A stretch of DNA of 64,000 nt from Ptychodera flava (taxonomy: Eukaryota > Hemichordata > Enteropneusta > Ptychoderidae), in assembly GCF_041260155.1 (NCBI RefSeq), contig NC_091932.1, forward strand, positions 6,347,501 to 6,411,500, read 5' to 3'. How positions within the stretch are numbered: position 1 is the first letter of the stretch; the number at the start of each line of letters is the position of its first letter. Shown here in pieces: positions 28,201-35,902 of this stretch. A program made the position numbers and the translations under genes. Under the pieces are notes generated by a model. The model saw nothing but the letters and a program-made list of their open reading frames with translations. It was not told where the DNA came from and did not search any database.

Positions 28201-28311
28201 CCGGAGATCTTCCTTGAAATCATCTCTTCGTCGTGTTCGCCTCGGCCTGAGTGACAGAAACTCTGGAGAGTCTGCCGACTCCGTGACTCCGCTGTGCCGC
28301 GTTTTGACCAT
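515..28311 (-). CDS. ATAD2: ATAD2/ATAD2B orthologue, bromodomain AAA+ ATPase (21 exons, 3' end off window)
   Basis: Chromatin-bound AAA+ ATPase with a bromodomain; vertebrate ATAD2, yeast Yta7 and S. pombe Abo1 act on histone H3-H4 and acetylated chromatin (family knowledge). Exons 5' to 3': 28201-28311, 26168-26223, 25664-25782, 24032-24207, 23025-23199, 22656-22754, 22305-22413, 19296-19406, 17812-17926, 16719-17009, 16126-16374, 15706-15796, 15179-15493, 12804-12969, 8236-8422, 7903-8088, 6247-6382, 5616-5812, 3006-3165, 2176-2298, 515-1473. All junctions are GT-AG, phases agree, and they give 1377 codons. Order: basic/acidic N-terminus (1-320), AAA1 (about 358-600) with GPPGTGKT at 402-409 and IIFFDE at 462-467, degenerate AAA2 (about 738-890), bromodomain (about 920-1040), low-complexity basic/acidic tail. 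The conserved C-terminal helices of the vertebrate proteins are absent and should lie left of base 1. One orthologue rather than the vertebrate ATAD2/ATAD2B pair is expected in an invertebrate; the symbol covers both. Confidence 0.95.
1785..1869. mobile_element. Short TTAA-flanked MITE-like element (piggyBac-like)
   Basis: TTAA lies at 1781-1784 and again at 1870-1873. It encloses 85 bp with inverted termini: left CCCTTTCACC, right GGTGTAAGGG. TTAA duplications with CCC/GGG termini suit a non-autonomous piggyBac-type element. No coding capacity. It sits in the ATAD2 intron between exons 20 and 21. Confidence 0.6.
2176..2298 (-). CDS. ATAD2: ATAD2 exon 20, end of bromodomain
   Basis: Encodes KIIRHRACELSDVAHAIVDS, then ELDPEFEKMC and a KKRRG end. 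This is the C-terminal helix of the bromodomain and the basic linker (human RLIRHRACALRDTAYAIIKE). Acceptor TTGTAG, donor GTAAGC. Confidence 0.95.
3006..3165 (-). CDS. ATAD2: ATAD2 exon 19, bromodomain acetyl-lysine pocket
   Basis: Residues 964-1016. The exon starts at VPDYLDVIKTPMDMSTMMRK and contains LICSNALEYNPDRDP. Tyr967 aligns with human Tyr1021 and Asn1010 with the anchoring Asn1064. Both residues that contact acetyl-lysine are present with identical spacing, so the domain should read acetylated histone tails. Confidence 0.96.
3329..5246. mobile_element. Non-autonomous DNA transposon with CAGGGAAAGA termini
   Basis: The ends are inverted: left CAGGGAAAGACGCTTA, right (reverse complement) CAGGGAAAGATACTAA. 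Each is followed inward by several CACTTGCCC-type motifs. The flanks carry a 5-bp direct repeat TATTG (3324-3328 and 5247-5251), a candidate target-site duplication. C-A-G-G-G termini fit hAT-like elements, although the typical hAT duplication is 8 bp. The inside has no transposase and is dominated by inverted and tandem duplications. It lies in the ATAD2 intron between exons 18 and 19. Confidence 0.65.
4165..4765. repeat. Foldback: about 150-bp inverted arms with tandem duplication
   Basis: The left arm (about 4165-4320, beginning near CACAGGGGCTCATAAGTGGC) recurs inverted at about 4612-4765. The right arm region also contains a tandem duplication of about 100 bp (4437-4537 and 4538-4636, both containing AGGGCAGGGCAGGAAGTAGG). 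A single-stranded form would fold into a long hairpin. Confidence 0.75.
5616..5812 (-). CDS. ATAD2: ATAD2 exon 18, bromodomain N-terminal half
   Basis: Residues 898-963. ELPVAPPPEPRKLNEAELQ precedes helix Z, and the exon ends with FKIFTRPVDLEE. In human ATAD2 the hydrophobic shelf lining the acetyl-lysine pocket is Arg-Val-Phe; here the aligned residues 953-955 read Lys-Ile-Phe, a conservative change. Phase 0 at the 3' end. Confidence 0.95.
7265..7430. repeat. Local tandem duplication
   Basis: A block containing CTCCCCTCTACTGACGGTCT and ending CTGTTAATATGTAACAGTTC is repeated about 80-85 bp apart, with single-base differences. It lies in the ATAD2 intron between exons 16 and 17. No coding capacity. 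Confidence 0.7.
7903..8088 (-). CDS. ATAD2: ATAD2 exon 16, AAA2 core
   Basis: Phase 0-0 exon of 62 codons (791-852). It encodes VFREARRTAPSIIYMPHIGQ followed by a WW pair, then ATFLTLLQDLP and PVLLLATSE. These match the vertebrate AAA2 segment with PSIVYVPHIHVWW and PVLLLATSDKPH. No acidic Walker B pair is present, in keeping with a pseudo-ATPase second module. Exon 17 (6247-6382) continues with DQERRDFFHDLI. Confidence 0.95.
8236..8422 (-). CDS. ATAD2: ATAD2 exon 15, degenerate AAA2 P-loop
   Basis: Residues 728-790. The segment PRLLIGGEAGLGQSSHLAPA corresponds to human PRILIVGEPGFGQGSHLAPA. The glycine-rich loop (744-752) has glutamine (Q751) where an active Walker A has lysine, as in the vertebrate proteins, so AAA2 is expected not to bind ATP in the usual way. 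The exon ends at the conserved PEESCAQ. Confidence 0.95.
8751..10350. mobile_element. Non-autonomous DNA transposon with CAGGGCTCCC termini
   Basis: The left end CAGGGCTCCC and right end GGGGAGCCCTG are inverted and flanked by a direct AATAAA (8745-8750, 10351-10356). Subterminal segments repeat an ATTAGCCAA-like motif in inverted orientation. The 1.6 kb interior is AT-rich. The open frame at 8785-9213 begins inside the terminal repeat and resembles no transposase. It lies in the 4.4-kb ATAD2 intron between exons 14 and 15. Confidence 0.65.
10459..12697. mobile_element. TTAA-flanked non-autonomous element
   Basis: TTAA at 10455-10458 and 12698-12701 bounds inverted ends: left CCCTTAAGACACCAT, right (reverse complement) CCCTTAAAACGCCAT. 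This is the signature of a piggyBac-like element. The 2.2 kb interior has no recognisable transposase. Near its right end it contains a smaller inverted-repeat module (12398-12672) that recurs alone at 25210-25309. Same intron as the previous element. Confidence 0.6.
12970..15178 (-). other. ATAD2 intron between exons 13 and 14
   Basis: 2.2 kb without an exon, RNA gene or clear element ends. Several short degenerate direct similarities (around 13600-13700 and 14070-14160) hint at old duplications. Nothing else is supportable. Confidence 0.5.
15179..15493 (-). CDS. ATAD2: ATAD2 exon 13, AAA1 lid and linker
   Basis: Encodes the helical lid of AAA1 (GADIKALCTEAALLALRR, then RRYPQIYTSNEKLQLD). 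The conserved linker follows, with SPGRSLSPVIRPLL. Together with exon 12 (15706-15796, containing ILKIHTKEW) it completes the first AAA module. The segment after the linker diverges from vertebrates, as it does between ATAD2 and ATAD2B. Confidence 0.95.
16126..16374 (-). CDS. ATAD2: ATAD2 exon 11, AAA1 Walker B, sensor 1 and arginine finger
   Basis: Phase 0-0 exon of 83 codons (residues 455-537). It holds Walker B IIFFDE at 462-467, the RSSRQDQIHSSIVSTLLALM segment, sensor-1 asparagine N510 in GATN, and the RRPGR arginine-finger segment at 520-524. All key AAA+ residues are present, so this module should hydrolyse ATP. Confidence 0.97.
16719..17009 (-). CDS. ATAD2: ATAD2 exon 10, AAA1 Walker A
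   Basis: A phase 0-0 exon of 97 codons (residues 358-454). It starts at VTFESVGGLG, the N-terminal boundary of the first AAA+ module, and carries the Walker A motif GPPGTGKT at 402-409. It continues through ALANECS, FFMRKGADCLSKWVGESER and the start of the helix that leads to Walker B. Identity to the vertebrate proteins is very high, so an ATP-binding first AAA domain is expected. Confidence 0.97.
18610..18695. repeat. (TC)n microsatellite, left half
   Basis: Near-perfect TC dinucleotide run with a few interruptions. It ends exactly at the left terminus of the MITE at 18696. Confidence 0.9.
18696..19227. mobile_element. hAT-like MITE inserted in a CT microsatellite
   Basis: Inverted termini: left CAGTGTTCTC followed by AGGATTGGC; right (reverse complement) CAGTGTTCTCCCCAGG. 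The 532-bp element is flanked on both sides by CTCTCTCTC, so an 8-bp duplication is compatible but cannot be distinguished within the microsatellite. The motif TCCTGTTAAACGGCCT occurs twice inside (about 18910 and 19200). No coding capacity. Confidence 0.65.
19228..19280. repeat. (CT)n microsatellite, right half
   Basis: CT run starting directly after the right terminus of the MITE. It ends 15 bp from the donor of ATAD2 exon 8 (19296), so its length could influence splicing of that exon. Confidence 0.9.
20229..20402. repeat. Small inverted repeat
   Basis: The left arm contains GGCCGACTCGCAGCG (about 20240) and the right arm CGCTGCGAGTCAGCC (about 20378). Both are flanked by GCCACTGTA in direct orientation. 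Possibly a MITE relic in an ATAD2 intron; no clear target-site duplication. Confidence 0.4.
20861..22143. repeat. Higher-order tandem array of 150-bp units, inverted AGTCCCCAC ends
   Basis: Seven units of about 150 bp (anchored on AAAATGGCC at 21007, 21162, 21311, 21461, 21611, 21761 and 21911). Each contains a GGCCATATTGGATCGTATCA-type core and a TGTACCAACTTTGAATAAA-type segment. Units alternate between an AATAAAATGG type and an AACAAAATGG type, giving a 300-bp higher-order repeat. The array is followed by a GGACGCACGCAC simple repeat. The whole is bracketed by AGTCCCCAC at 20861 and its inverse GTGGGGACT at 22135-22143. Lies in the ATAD2 intron between exons 7 and 8. Confidence 0.8.
22040..22106. 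repeat. GGACGCACGCAC simple repeat
   Basis: GC-rich tetranucleotide run of GGAC/GCAC units at the right end of the tandem array. It creates artificial open frames on both strands. Confidence 0.85.
23025..23199 (-). CDS. ATAD2: ATAD2 exon 5, acidic region
   Basis: Encodes the LDMYTRVKRPRP motif, matching the MYTRGK segment of vertebrate ATAD2. A run of aspartate, glutamate and serine follows (about residues 195-212), corresponding to the long acidic tract of the family. The tract is much shorter than the human one. The GAT/GAC codon run makes a small trinucleotide microsatellite inside coding sequence, so length variation is plausible. Confidence 0.88.
24400..24876. mobile_element. Inverted-repeat element carrying a Crypton-like coding fragment
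   Basis: The left end TATAACACACCTCATCCG and right end CGGACGAGGTGTGTTATAA are inverted. An internal hairpin lies at 24490-24566. On the plus strand 24607-24837 encodes 76 residues including PEEELNALVSNKDSKRTKTI. That reminds me of the N-terminal core-binding segment of animal Crypton-type tyrosine recombinases. This is recalled resemblance only. No catalytic domain is present. Confidence 0.4.
24878..25091. repeat. 214-bp imperfect palindrome
   Basis: The left arm begins ACACATATTGACTGGCC and the right arm ends in its inverse. The arms also pair through GTACCCCGAGG and GACTCACAG-type segments. The right arm contains a 24-bp tandem duplication (TCTGTTTTTGGGGGTGACTC twice). It directly abuts the previous element in the ATAD2 intron between exons 3 and 4. 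Confidence 0.75.
25210..25309. mobile_element. 100-bp MITE-like module related to 12398-12672
   Basis: Left CCTTTTCCGGCCAAGTCCAT, right CTGGCAGGAAAAGGG, so inverted ends. TTAA is on the left and TCAA on the right. It shares GGCTCAATAC(T/C)GCGTTTTACTGA-type sequence with the module inside the larger TTAA-flanked element at 12398-12672, so both belong to one family. Confidence 0.55.
26224..28200 (-). other. ATAD2 intron 1
   Basis: About 2 kb. The part near exon 1 (roughly 27600-28200) is clearly CpG-richer than the remainder and may belong to the promoter domain. No exon or RNA gene is recognised here. Confidence 0.5.
28201..28311 (-). CDS. ATAD2: ATAD2 exon 1 (start codon)
   Basis: The ATG is at 28309-28311 on the minus strand and opens a 37-codon exon beginning MVKTRHSG and ending in an arginine-rich run. 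The donor is a perfect GTGAGT. The similarity is the general N-terminal pattern of the family (a short serine-rich start, then RRxRR) rather than detailed identity. The exon sits in CpG-richer DNA than the rest of the gene, as expected for a promoter-proximal exon. Confidence 0.85.
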
Positions 28312-29089
28312 TTTCAGGCGTCTAACTTACATTAGCTGGGTAGAGAACCACCATATTGGATAGTGAACATACCAGTGGTTGTGATTGTTGATATCAATTC
28401 GCATGAAAGTAGTTCGCAATTGCAACGTTTTCAAGAAAGCACTGACAACCGATACATGTATGTCATATTCAGAATACTTTATTTTACAAGAAAAGATCCA
28501 AAAATACCAGCCAAACTTTTAAGAAGTACGTGTTCATACCTCGTAGCGGATGAATAAATATTATGAGATGTCATTTGGTTCGAGCTGAAGTGGCGCGAAA
28601 TATGCACTGAAAGATTGCACAGTATGAGAAAAAAAATGTACAAAATGATTGTTTCCTCAATAATGAATTGTATGAACATAGATTGAACCTACATTAAACT
28701 TGAAGTAAATCCCATGACTTATTTTCTGAAAGATATCACTCTCTTGTTTTCTATATTACATAACCTACATTGAATATATTGTTTAGATATTTTCTGCGAC
28801 CTATGACATAGCCTCGCGCGAACAGTCAGGCTACGATGGCGTCTACTTATTATCATTAAAAATCCGTAAATCTCTTGTACTGAATAAAATCCGGTAATTA
28901 GTATTTGAAAGCTCAGGTTTTATTTATTTAAATACCGAATTTTGCAACTAAGTTGAATTTTGACGAAATAAATCTACGTCATAAGAAATATGTGTCGGAC
29001 GTGGTCAAATGCCAGTACGCATATTCGGTTAACTTGCTAAAGTCACGGAGTGCCGTAAATATAGCTTGGTAGCAACATGCTGGCCGAAA
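28312..29089. promoter_or_regulatory. Candidate bidirectional promoter between ATAD2 and the TMEM244-like gene
   Basis: The two start codons face away from each other across 778 bp. No third gene is visible between them. I cannot point to a TATA box or defined initiator; the assignment rests on gene arrangement only. Confidence 0.5.
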
Positions 29090-32000
29090 ATGACAATATC
29101 CACCGGTGTAAGTATCCTTTGAAGGTGTAGGGCGGTTATTTTTTCTAATTATGCTTGTGAACCACAAAAATGTAACTGTCTGCCGTTTCTCATTTTGTAT
29201 TTCAGAGGATTTTTCTCAACATCTTAGTGTGTTTATTTTCATTCTATGCAGTTTTTTACATCTCTTCGACCATTGTATTCGGTGCGTTCAGGTGAGTCCC
29301 CTCAACAAGCTTGGTTTTGCTGTCTGCAAAATTCTTTTTTGTTGTTGTTGAAAACAACTTGTGATGACAACATACCAGTCTCGACTTGAAAAGGTCTGTT
29401 GCCAAAGGCTTCGTGCAGCATTTCGTAGGCGTGGTCAAGTAACTAGGCGGAGATATTGGTGTAGATATACTCAGGACTTCTGTTCTGAGTTTAATTATTG
29501 TGATTTTTGAGGGCGTAAAATTAAATACCTTCTGGACACCATTAACACCAGTAATCACCCTGCACCTATCCGTTGTACAGTAAATACGGGGTGGCTTTTT
29601 CATAGTTACTGTAAGCTTTAAGAAGTCCTGAATGCAAGCGGTTGTAGGGCTTCGTGAAGTGATTTGGTGAACTGCCACTGTTGTGATGGCTGTACCGTCC
29701 ACTGCGAATTATTTTGTAACGTTCCTCCGTAGTCACGCCCCGCCAAACAATGGCATTTATTCATGTTTGCAGTCGGGTAGAGTACACAAGACTCGAGTAA
29801 CCTTTGCTAATATGCTCAGCTGTATTTCATATTTTTCACAGTCCATTCAGTGTGTTACATTCAGAACACGAAGGTACAGTACTAGTCATAAGTACAGGTT
29901 CCATGTTCAGAACATACAAACAACAGAAAAAACTGACTAAACATATTCTCTCGCTCAGGGCTTATTCACGGTTACTTCATTTTTGTCAGCAACCCTGCGC
30001 CATGCATAATTAATTTGAGCTTGATTTTATGAATTTATTAACTCTGAGATCAAACTGATATGGAAAGGTCATCGTTGTAATATTTATTTACTCATTATTC
30101 ATTTCTTTTTCACAGCTTAAAAACATTCGATGGTACAACCCCATTCCACTATGAAAGCTTTGATGACGTATTTTACCATCTAGTACCTTTCAATCAAACA
30201 GTCTGGACGAGCCAGCCTTTCCTGAGTAAGTCACACTCTGTAATTGTTACTTTTGATCGTAAATGAAATTTACATCTAAGGTCACTCAAAAGACCTTGCC
30301 AAACAGCAATTGACCAACATTGCATTTGATATAACGGACTTACGAAGTAAAAATAGCTGAGTGACCTCACAAAAACAGAGTTGGTGGCAACAAACATATT
30401 CACTTCATCATAGTCTGTGAAGTTAATATAATAACACTATACCTTGAGCAACCATCAATCCTATCAGCATTGCTCACATGTACATCAGAATTAATACTTA
30501 TATTTCTCAAATCATTTCCTATAAATTCATATTAGTATTTTCTGAATAATATTTCTGTTAATGTTACTACTTATTATAAACATTGCCAATTACAAATTTC
30601 TGTTAATTCATGTACTTTTCTGCAGCTGTCCCTAGTGGACCTAAGACCTTTGCTAGGAGCATAATCCTATCCTGTCTTGTATTCAGCGGTCCATATAACT
30701 TGTATCAAACATATCCATCATCCTCTTAAGCCTTACATAGTTGCTGTGCAGATATTTTCCATCTCACTATTTTATTAATTCCCAGAGCCAGTGATAGGGT
30801 GTTGTACGGTACCATTGACAATTGCAGCGGTAGACTCATCTTTTCCTTGCAAATTATTTGGGAATTCAGACATCTGTATCAGCCCAACCCTATGAACTCA
30901 CTAGAAGTCAGGCCTCTGAATTAGCCAATCCTTGTGAAGTTACCAGATATCAAATTATTTTGTCATGTAACTCAGACGTTTGAAATGGATCACAGAATTA
31001 TCAGACTCTTGAAACTGAACAAAATGCATCCTGTGAAAATTAGCCAACATTGTGTAAAAATATTTACATGTCGAACCTGTCGAGAAAGAATCAGGTTTTG
31101 GGTTTTTTGCAGTACAATTGCTTTAAATGTGAGTATAGATATGTATCACAGCTTACCAGCTATCTGAAGGATCTCATATCATATGTTTTATCTTTTTCAG
31201 GTGATTTCATTGCTCTTGAGGCCACATACATCTTCACAACATGGATTTATTTGATATTTTTAGATAGCTGGCTTTGGGACTATGCTATCACAGTAACAAT
31301 TATCCATTGTGCAATAGTATGTGCAGGTAGGTCAAGGTCTTCATTTTATTCTTTCACTGCATATCAGAAGGGTAGTCATGTCAGGAGGTGTGATTGTACA
31401 CACCAAGATATCAGCTGTGTCATTTTTTCACCAGTTGATTGACAGATTGTGGTTTAGTATGTTGAAATGTATATGAAAATATTGACAATTTGACAAGATG
31501 TAAAATAGCTACCATTTGCAGGCACAGCCACTGCAACATGTGGAGTCCTTTCATATCTCAACATACAAAGAGAAAGCATGTTTGAATAGAAGACTAAAAA
31601 TAATCACTGGCTATGGATAAATAGGATTTTCAAACTTCAAAGTCAGATGCTGGAGCATAAGATAGAGCTGCTTTCAAGAACCTTTGTGTCTTGTGGGTTT
31701 GACTCATTACTGAGTAGCATTAGGCTGATTGGTAACAAGTACAGTTATGATAACTCCTGTTACAAGCAAAGGATTCATACAATCGTGACAAGTCATGCCC
31801 TAGGGCTATGTAATAAACATGCACTTGTACACTCATGGAATTTGAAGTTCAGCATTCAGTTCTGCATTTACTGTAGTGCCTTGATTCTGTCTTGAAGCAG
31901 GTACTTACTGAATTTTATGCAAAGCAGGTGCCATGGTAATGAATAATTGTGTCAACTTCTTTAGCACAGAAATGTATAGTTGCTTGTGTTCGGTGCTCTA

Positions 32001-32572
32001 AAGAGTTTGATTGCCTTGTGAATTCTATAAAAGTGCTAGGCACGAGCCCAGAAAGTATCCACTAAACACAGCGAAAGTGAAATCAATTTGGTACTTCAGT
32101 CTTCAGTGAAGTTAGATCCAGCAGTACTTCAGCCTAGGTTGCCAGTCCTGCATACATTCTTGATTGTAAAGCAATTTCTGTTCATTTTCACATTTGGACA
32201 AGTAGAATGGTAAAGTCTGCTGGTCTGTGCAACAAATTAAGTAGTCTTACCCCTTGGATCATTTGATTTGCTCACCTGACCAACCCTACTGTTTTCAAAG
32301 ATAAATATTGACCTAAACATACAGAATGAGGCGGAAAGAATTTCATGTATACTTGAATTAGTATGTAAGTTTCTTATTCTTAAAAATGCTACATTGTCTT
32401 TCAATTTCTTTTTTTTTCAGTAAACCTTACTTTTCCTTTGATATGGGAATGGTGGGTGTGTGTTCTTATAGGACTAACCCTCATGATTATCCTAGGGGAA
32501 TCTATCAATGCCTGCTGCAACTGTAGAAAGAAAGGAAAGTTTACGCCTGAAAAGGAGACCAAACCAACATGA
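29090..32572 (+). CDS. TMEM244: TMEM244-family four-pass membrane protein (5 exons)
   Basis: Exons 29090-29107, 29206-29291, 30116-30225, 31201-31326 and 32421-32572 give 163 codons plus TGA, with GT-AG junctions and matching phases. The start ATG at 29090 is chosen because only that frame joins through a perfect GTAAGT donor to exon 2; the ATG at 29076 is out of frame. About four hydrophobic segments are visible: residues 7-33, around 76-97, 99-118 and 123-141. The motif WLWDYAITVTIIHCAI followed by FPL and WW matches human TMEM244 (WVWDYAISVTILHVAI then FPLTSHWW). Function is not established. The cysteine-bearing cytosolic-type tail (CCNCRKKGKF) is longer than I recall for the human protein. 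Divergent neighbour of ATAD2. Its introns hold no recognisable gene. Confidence 0.85.
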
Positions 32573-35388
32573 TAGGCAGCCTTGTAAGCTCCTCCTAATG
32601 TGTTAGTTTGTGAGATTTTCTTTTCTTTTCCGGATGGAAAGTTTATGATGTTTACTGCAAAGTAGCATGTACCAATGTACACTGATTACACATATGTATT
32701 GTATTTAGGAGAGTACATCTTCAATGTGACAACCACCGTCCAAATCATTAGATGAGATTTGTATCATACTGTATTTTTATTTCAATTCTATTGTATTCAT
32801 TAATATCAGTTTCTGCAAGATTATGTGCCAAGGACCTTTCTGTTCTTCATTTTTGACTTTTTTTTGGAAATTCTGTGTTTATTTCTTTTTTCCCAAAGTA
32901 GCAACTCAAGTGCCAAAATCTTTGGTTTACAGCAAGAGATATTTAGATATGTAAACTTCAAGGTGCACCAACCACTATATATTTTTTATATAAAGACATT
33001 TGGATGGCAATATGCTAATTATAGTTTTCAACAATACAGGCAATGATGACAAGGCTGTATTTGCTATGTTTACACCTTGTATGATTGTGTTAACACATCA
33101 AATAATTACTGACCGTATCACAGAGATGTCTTAAAACACTGTACAAGTTACTACCAAATTTCACCCCAGGCATGTTGTTTCAAGACAAATATATTCATCT
33201 ATATAGTGAGATACTAATTATTACAGGAAAGGAGTGGTAGTTTTTGGACAGGGACCTACACCCTCCCAGCTGAGTATCTCCTGTAATTAGCCTTAGAATG
33301 TCAAGTGATAAACTCTGCAACAAGACTTTAACAGATGTGTGTTAGCATAATATTTGAGAAATCACAGACAAACTAGCAACAAGTCATCAGTGACCATAGA
33401 AATACCTGGTCATTCAAAGTGTATTCTTCATACATGTCGCTGTGAGTGTAAGGTCTATGCTAGCCCAATAACTGGTGTCTTTGTTAAAAAGCCCCAATAG
33501 CTGTGAATTTTATGCAATATTTTCATTATTTTCAAACCAAAGTTGGTTTCTCGTAAATGTGCTAACAGAAGGACATGTATAGAAATATCCATGCTTGCTT
33601 ATTTGGACCATGCCTACACATTTCTTTATCAGGCTGAATACAACGCGTGCCGCACTCTTAAAATGGGGCCATGGTCCTACACATTTTATCAGGCTGAATA
33701 AAACTGGTGCCGCACTCTTAAAATGGTGCCCCCATGGAAAAGTACAAAAAACAGTGTATCCTGCATATTTACATCGCTTTCATACCAGAAACAAGCATGA
33801 TGCCATTTACTTTAGTGCACAACACATGATGCCCAACATTTTGTTGTTGTAATCTTTTCTCTCTCATATGATTAGTTTTTGAAAATTGCAGGAAATCTAA
33901 AATGGTGTTAAAACATGATTGTAAAACATTTGAAGTTACATGCCACTTTCGCCACTTATGACAGTGTTATACACTTTTTCAGTTTCTAGTGGGTCTTTAA
34001 TATTCAAAGAAAACTCTTGGAAAACTGAGGATATTTTGCGATCGGTTTATTACACATTCACAGCTATTGAAGTAAACTTCAAACTATTACAAGGGTTCCC
34101 AGTCAGATTTATACCAGGGGCTGCTCCATTATATCTTGTGGATGGAGGGACTGTGATCTAGGTAATCGTGTTGATCATATTCACAAAGGTTGTAGTTTAG
34201 GTTATAGGTTATATCTCCAGCAAAAACTGATATAGAATTGCCAACATGAAGTCTGTCAAGACTTCAGAATGTAGCTAAGTTCACTGACGTGGCATAGTTG
34301 TTAGTCTGTACCACATGCTAAATCACCTCTATGTTTATGTATTCTTTTGAATATTTACAATGTAAATATGATCCATCACATTTTGCAGTGGTATCACAGT
34401 ACTAGGTGTGTTCTTCATTTTCTAAAATGAGATCATTACTTTGTGTAAATGAAAGCATATTGAGCTGTTTTTTGAATATTGATTATTAACATTGCAGTCC
34501 AATATGAGGAGAAAATCATTGTTGTCATGTCATGTGATGTATATGACTTAAATTATTGTACCAAGAAATATCAGAATTTTAATTTGTTTGTGAAAACATC
34601 TGTACAAAGAGATACCGAGGTAGTAAGAGTTAATTTTGAAAAAAATTAATGCTTACAGTATATCTATTTTTTATAAAATAAGTAGTGTTTTCAATAGACA
34701 GATATCTCTCCGCACCGACTATATAAAACACTAAATTTTTTTGTAAATTTAGTTGAAGAAAGTTAAAGTTAAATGTATTATCATGGTTAAAACCGGACAA
34801 TCAGTATCTTCTTCACACTTAATCTGTCACATGATTACTGTTTTCATTGATTCTAATAAACCTAATTCTGACACTAAGGCCAGAAGAAAAAATTACATTT
34901 GACAAAAAGTCAGTGTGTCGCTCAACTGTATCACCAGGTTTCAATGTCTTAGGTTGTCACTGTACCTCATATTATTGTCCAATCATATGGTATACAAATT
35001 ACAGGTTTCCATTTTACTGGGTAAAAAATGTGTATTTACCATTTCTAGCGGATTAAAAAGGATTCATTGACCCATCATTCGATAACATTAAACTGGTCAA
35101 ATAGTATTCTATCAGATTTTATCAAAATGTTAGGTATCTGCAATTCTCTCGTCTTTTCTGTGTCTCTTAGCCTAACAAATATATGTTATGTTAATGACAG
35201 TTAGATTGACCAATAGTGAAGCAATCATGGTTATACATTTATGCTGTGGTGACCTTTGACCTTTGGTGTGAGGATTGGTGAGAATACGTCAACAGGAGAG
35301 GCTAGGTGAAAGTGTTGTACAAGAAATCTTGTACATGAATCATTTACACACTGCTTTTGTTGTAATGAAGAGCATAGCAGATCAGCTA
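32573..35388. other. Intergenic region downstream of the TMEM244-like gene
   Basis: AT-rich, presumably beginning with the 3' UTR. Contains a tandem duplication at 33600-33735. An AATAAA at 34855-34860 is the first convincing polyadenylation hexamer I noted, but its distance makes assignment uncertain. No coding exon is recognised. Confidence 0.5.
33600..33735. repeat. Tandem duplication of about 66 bp
   Basis: Two copies containing TCAGGCTGAATA and GTGCCGCACTCTTAAAATGG with few differences. No other copy seen in the window. Confidence 0.7.
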
Positions 35389-35550
35389 TTATTCTCCCAA
35401 TCCTCCGTTCGTTACGCTCATTTTCAATAGCTGTTTCCCTTTGACCTCCGGGTGTACGCAGCCATTCAAAGTCACCTATGACCTATGACCTGAATAAATA
35501 AAACAGACGCGCAGTGCCCTCTGGGAAAACCCCTAACAGTCGCCATCTTT
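35389..35550. repeat. DIRS left inverted terminal repeat
   Basis: The outer part (35389-35430) is complementary to 39958-40002. The inner 125 bp are repeated inverted in the right terminus. Contains a doubled GACCTATGACCT-type motif. Confidence 0.85.
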
Positions 35551-35902
35551 TCTCAACGGCTTTGTACGGGTGGACGCAGTAGCTTGAGCTCCCGTAATTG
35601 CGGTGAGTATTTTTTGTCTTTGTAGCGTGATTTTTTGTCGCTACTTGCTTTCCAAGTTTTCGCTGCAGTGTCCCTTTATTTTGTTCTTGTTTTTCGTTTC
35701 GATTTCTTGGAAATTTTTCTCGTTTTGCCATGTTGCTCTGTACATGTTTGCAGTGTACATGTGTAACGCACATGGCGTGACGCAGCTCATGGTCGTGTTC
35801 TAGCTTTCTGTTGAAGGTGTGCGTTGCGTTTCTTGCTCGTCCTCCGTTTGGTAGGTACGTGTCTATGTTTGTTTTTTCTGTGCGTTTATCCTTTCAGGCA
35901 TT

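Noticed and set aside
29256-29702. 148-codon minus-strand open frame
   Set aside because: Lies across exon 2 and intron 2 of the TMEM244-like gene on the opposite strand; no domain-like pattern and no partner exons.
35603-35803. Short plus-strand frame in the DIRS 5' region
   Set aside because: Lies in the element's leader before ORF1; composition is simple hydrophobic and not conserved-looking.
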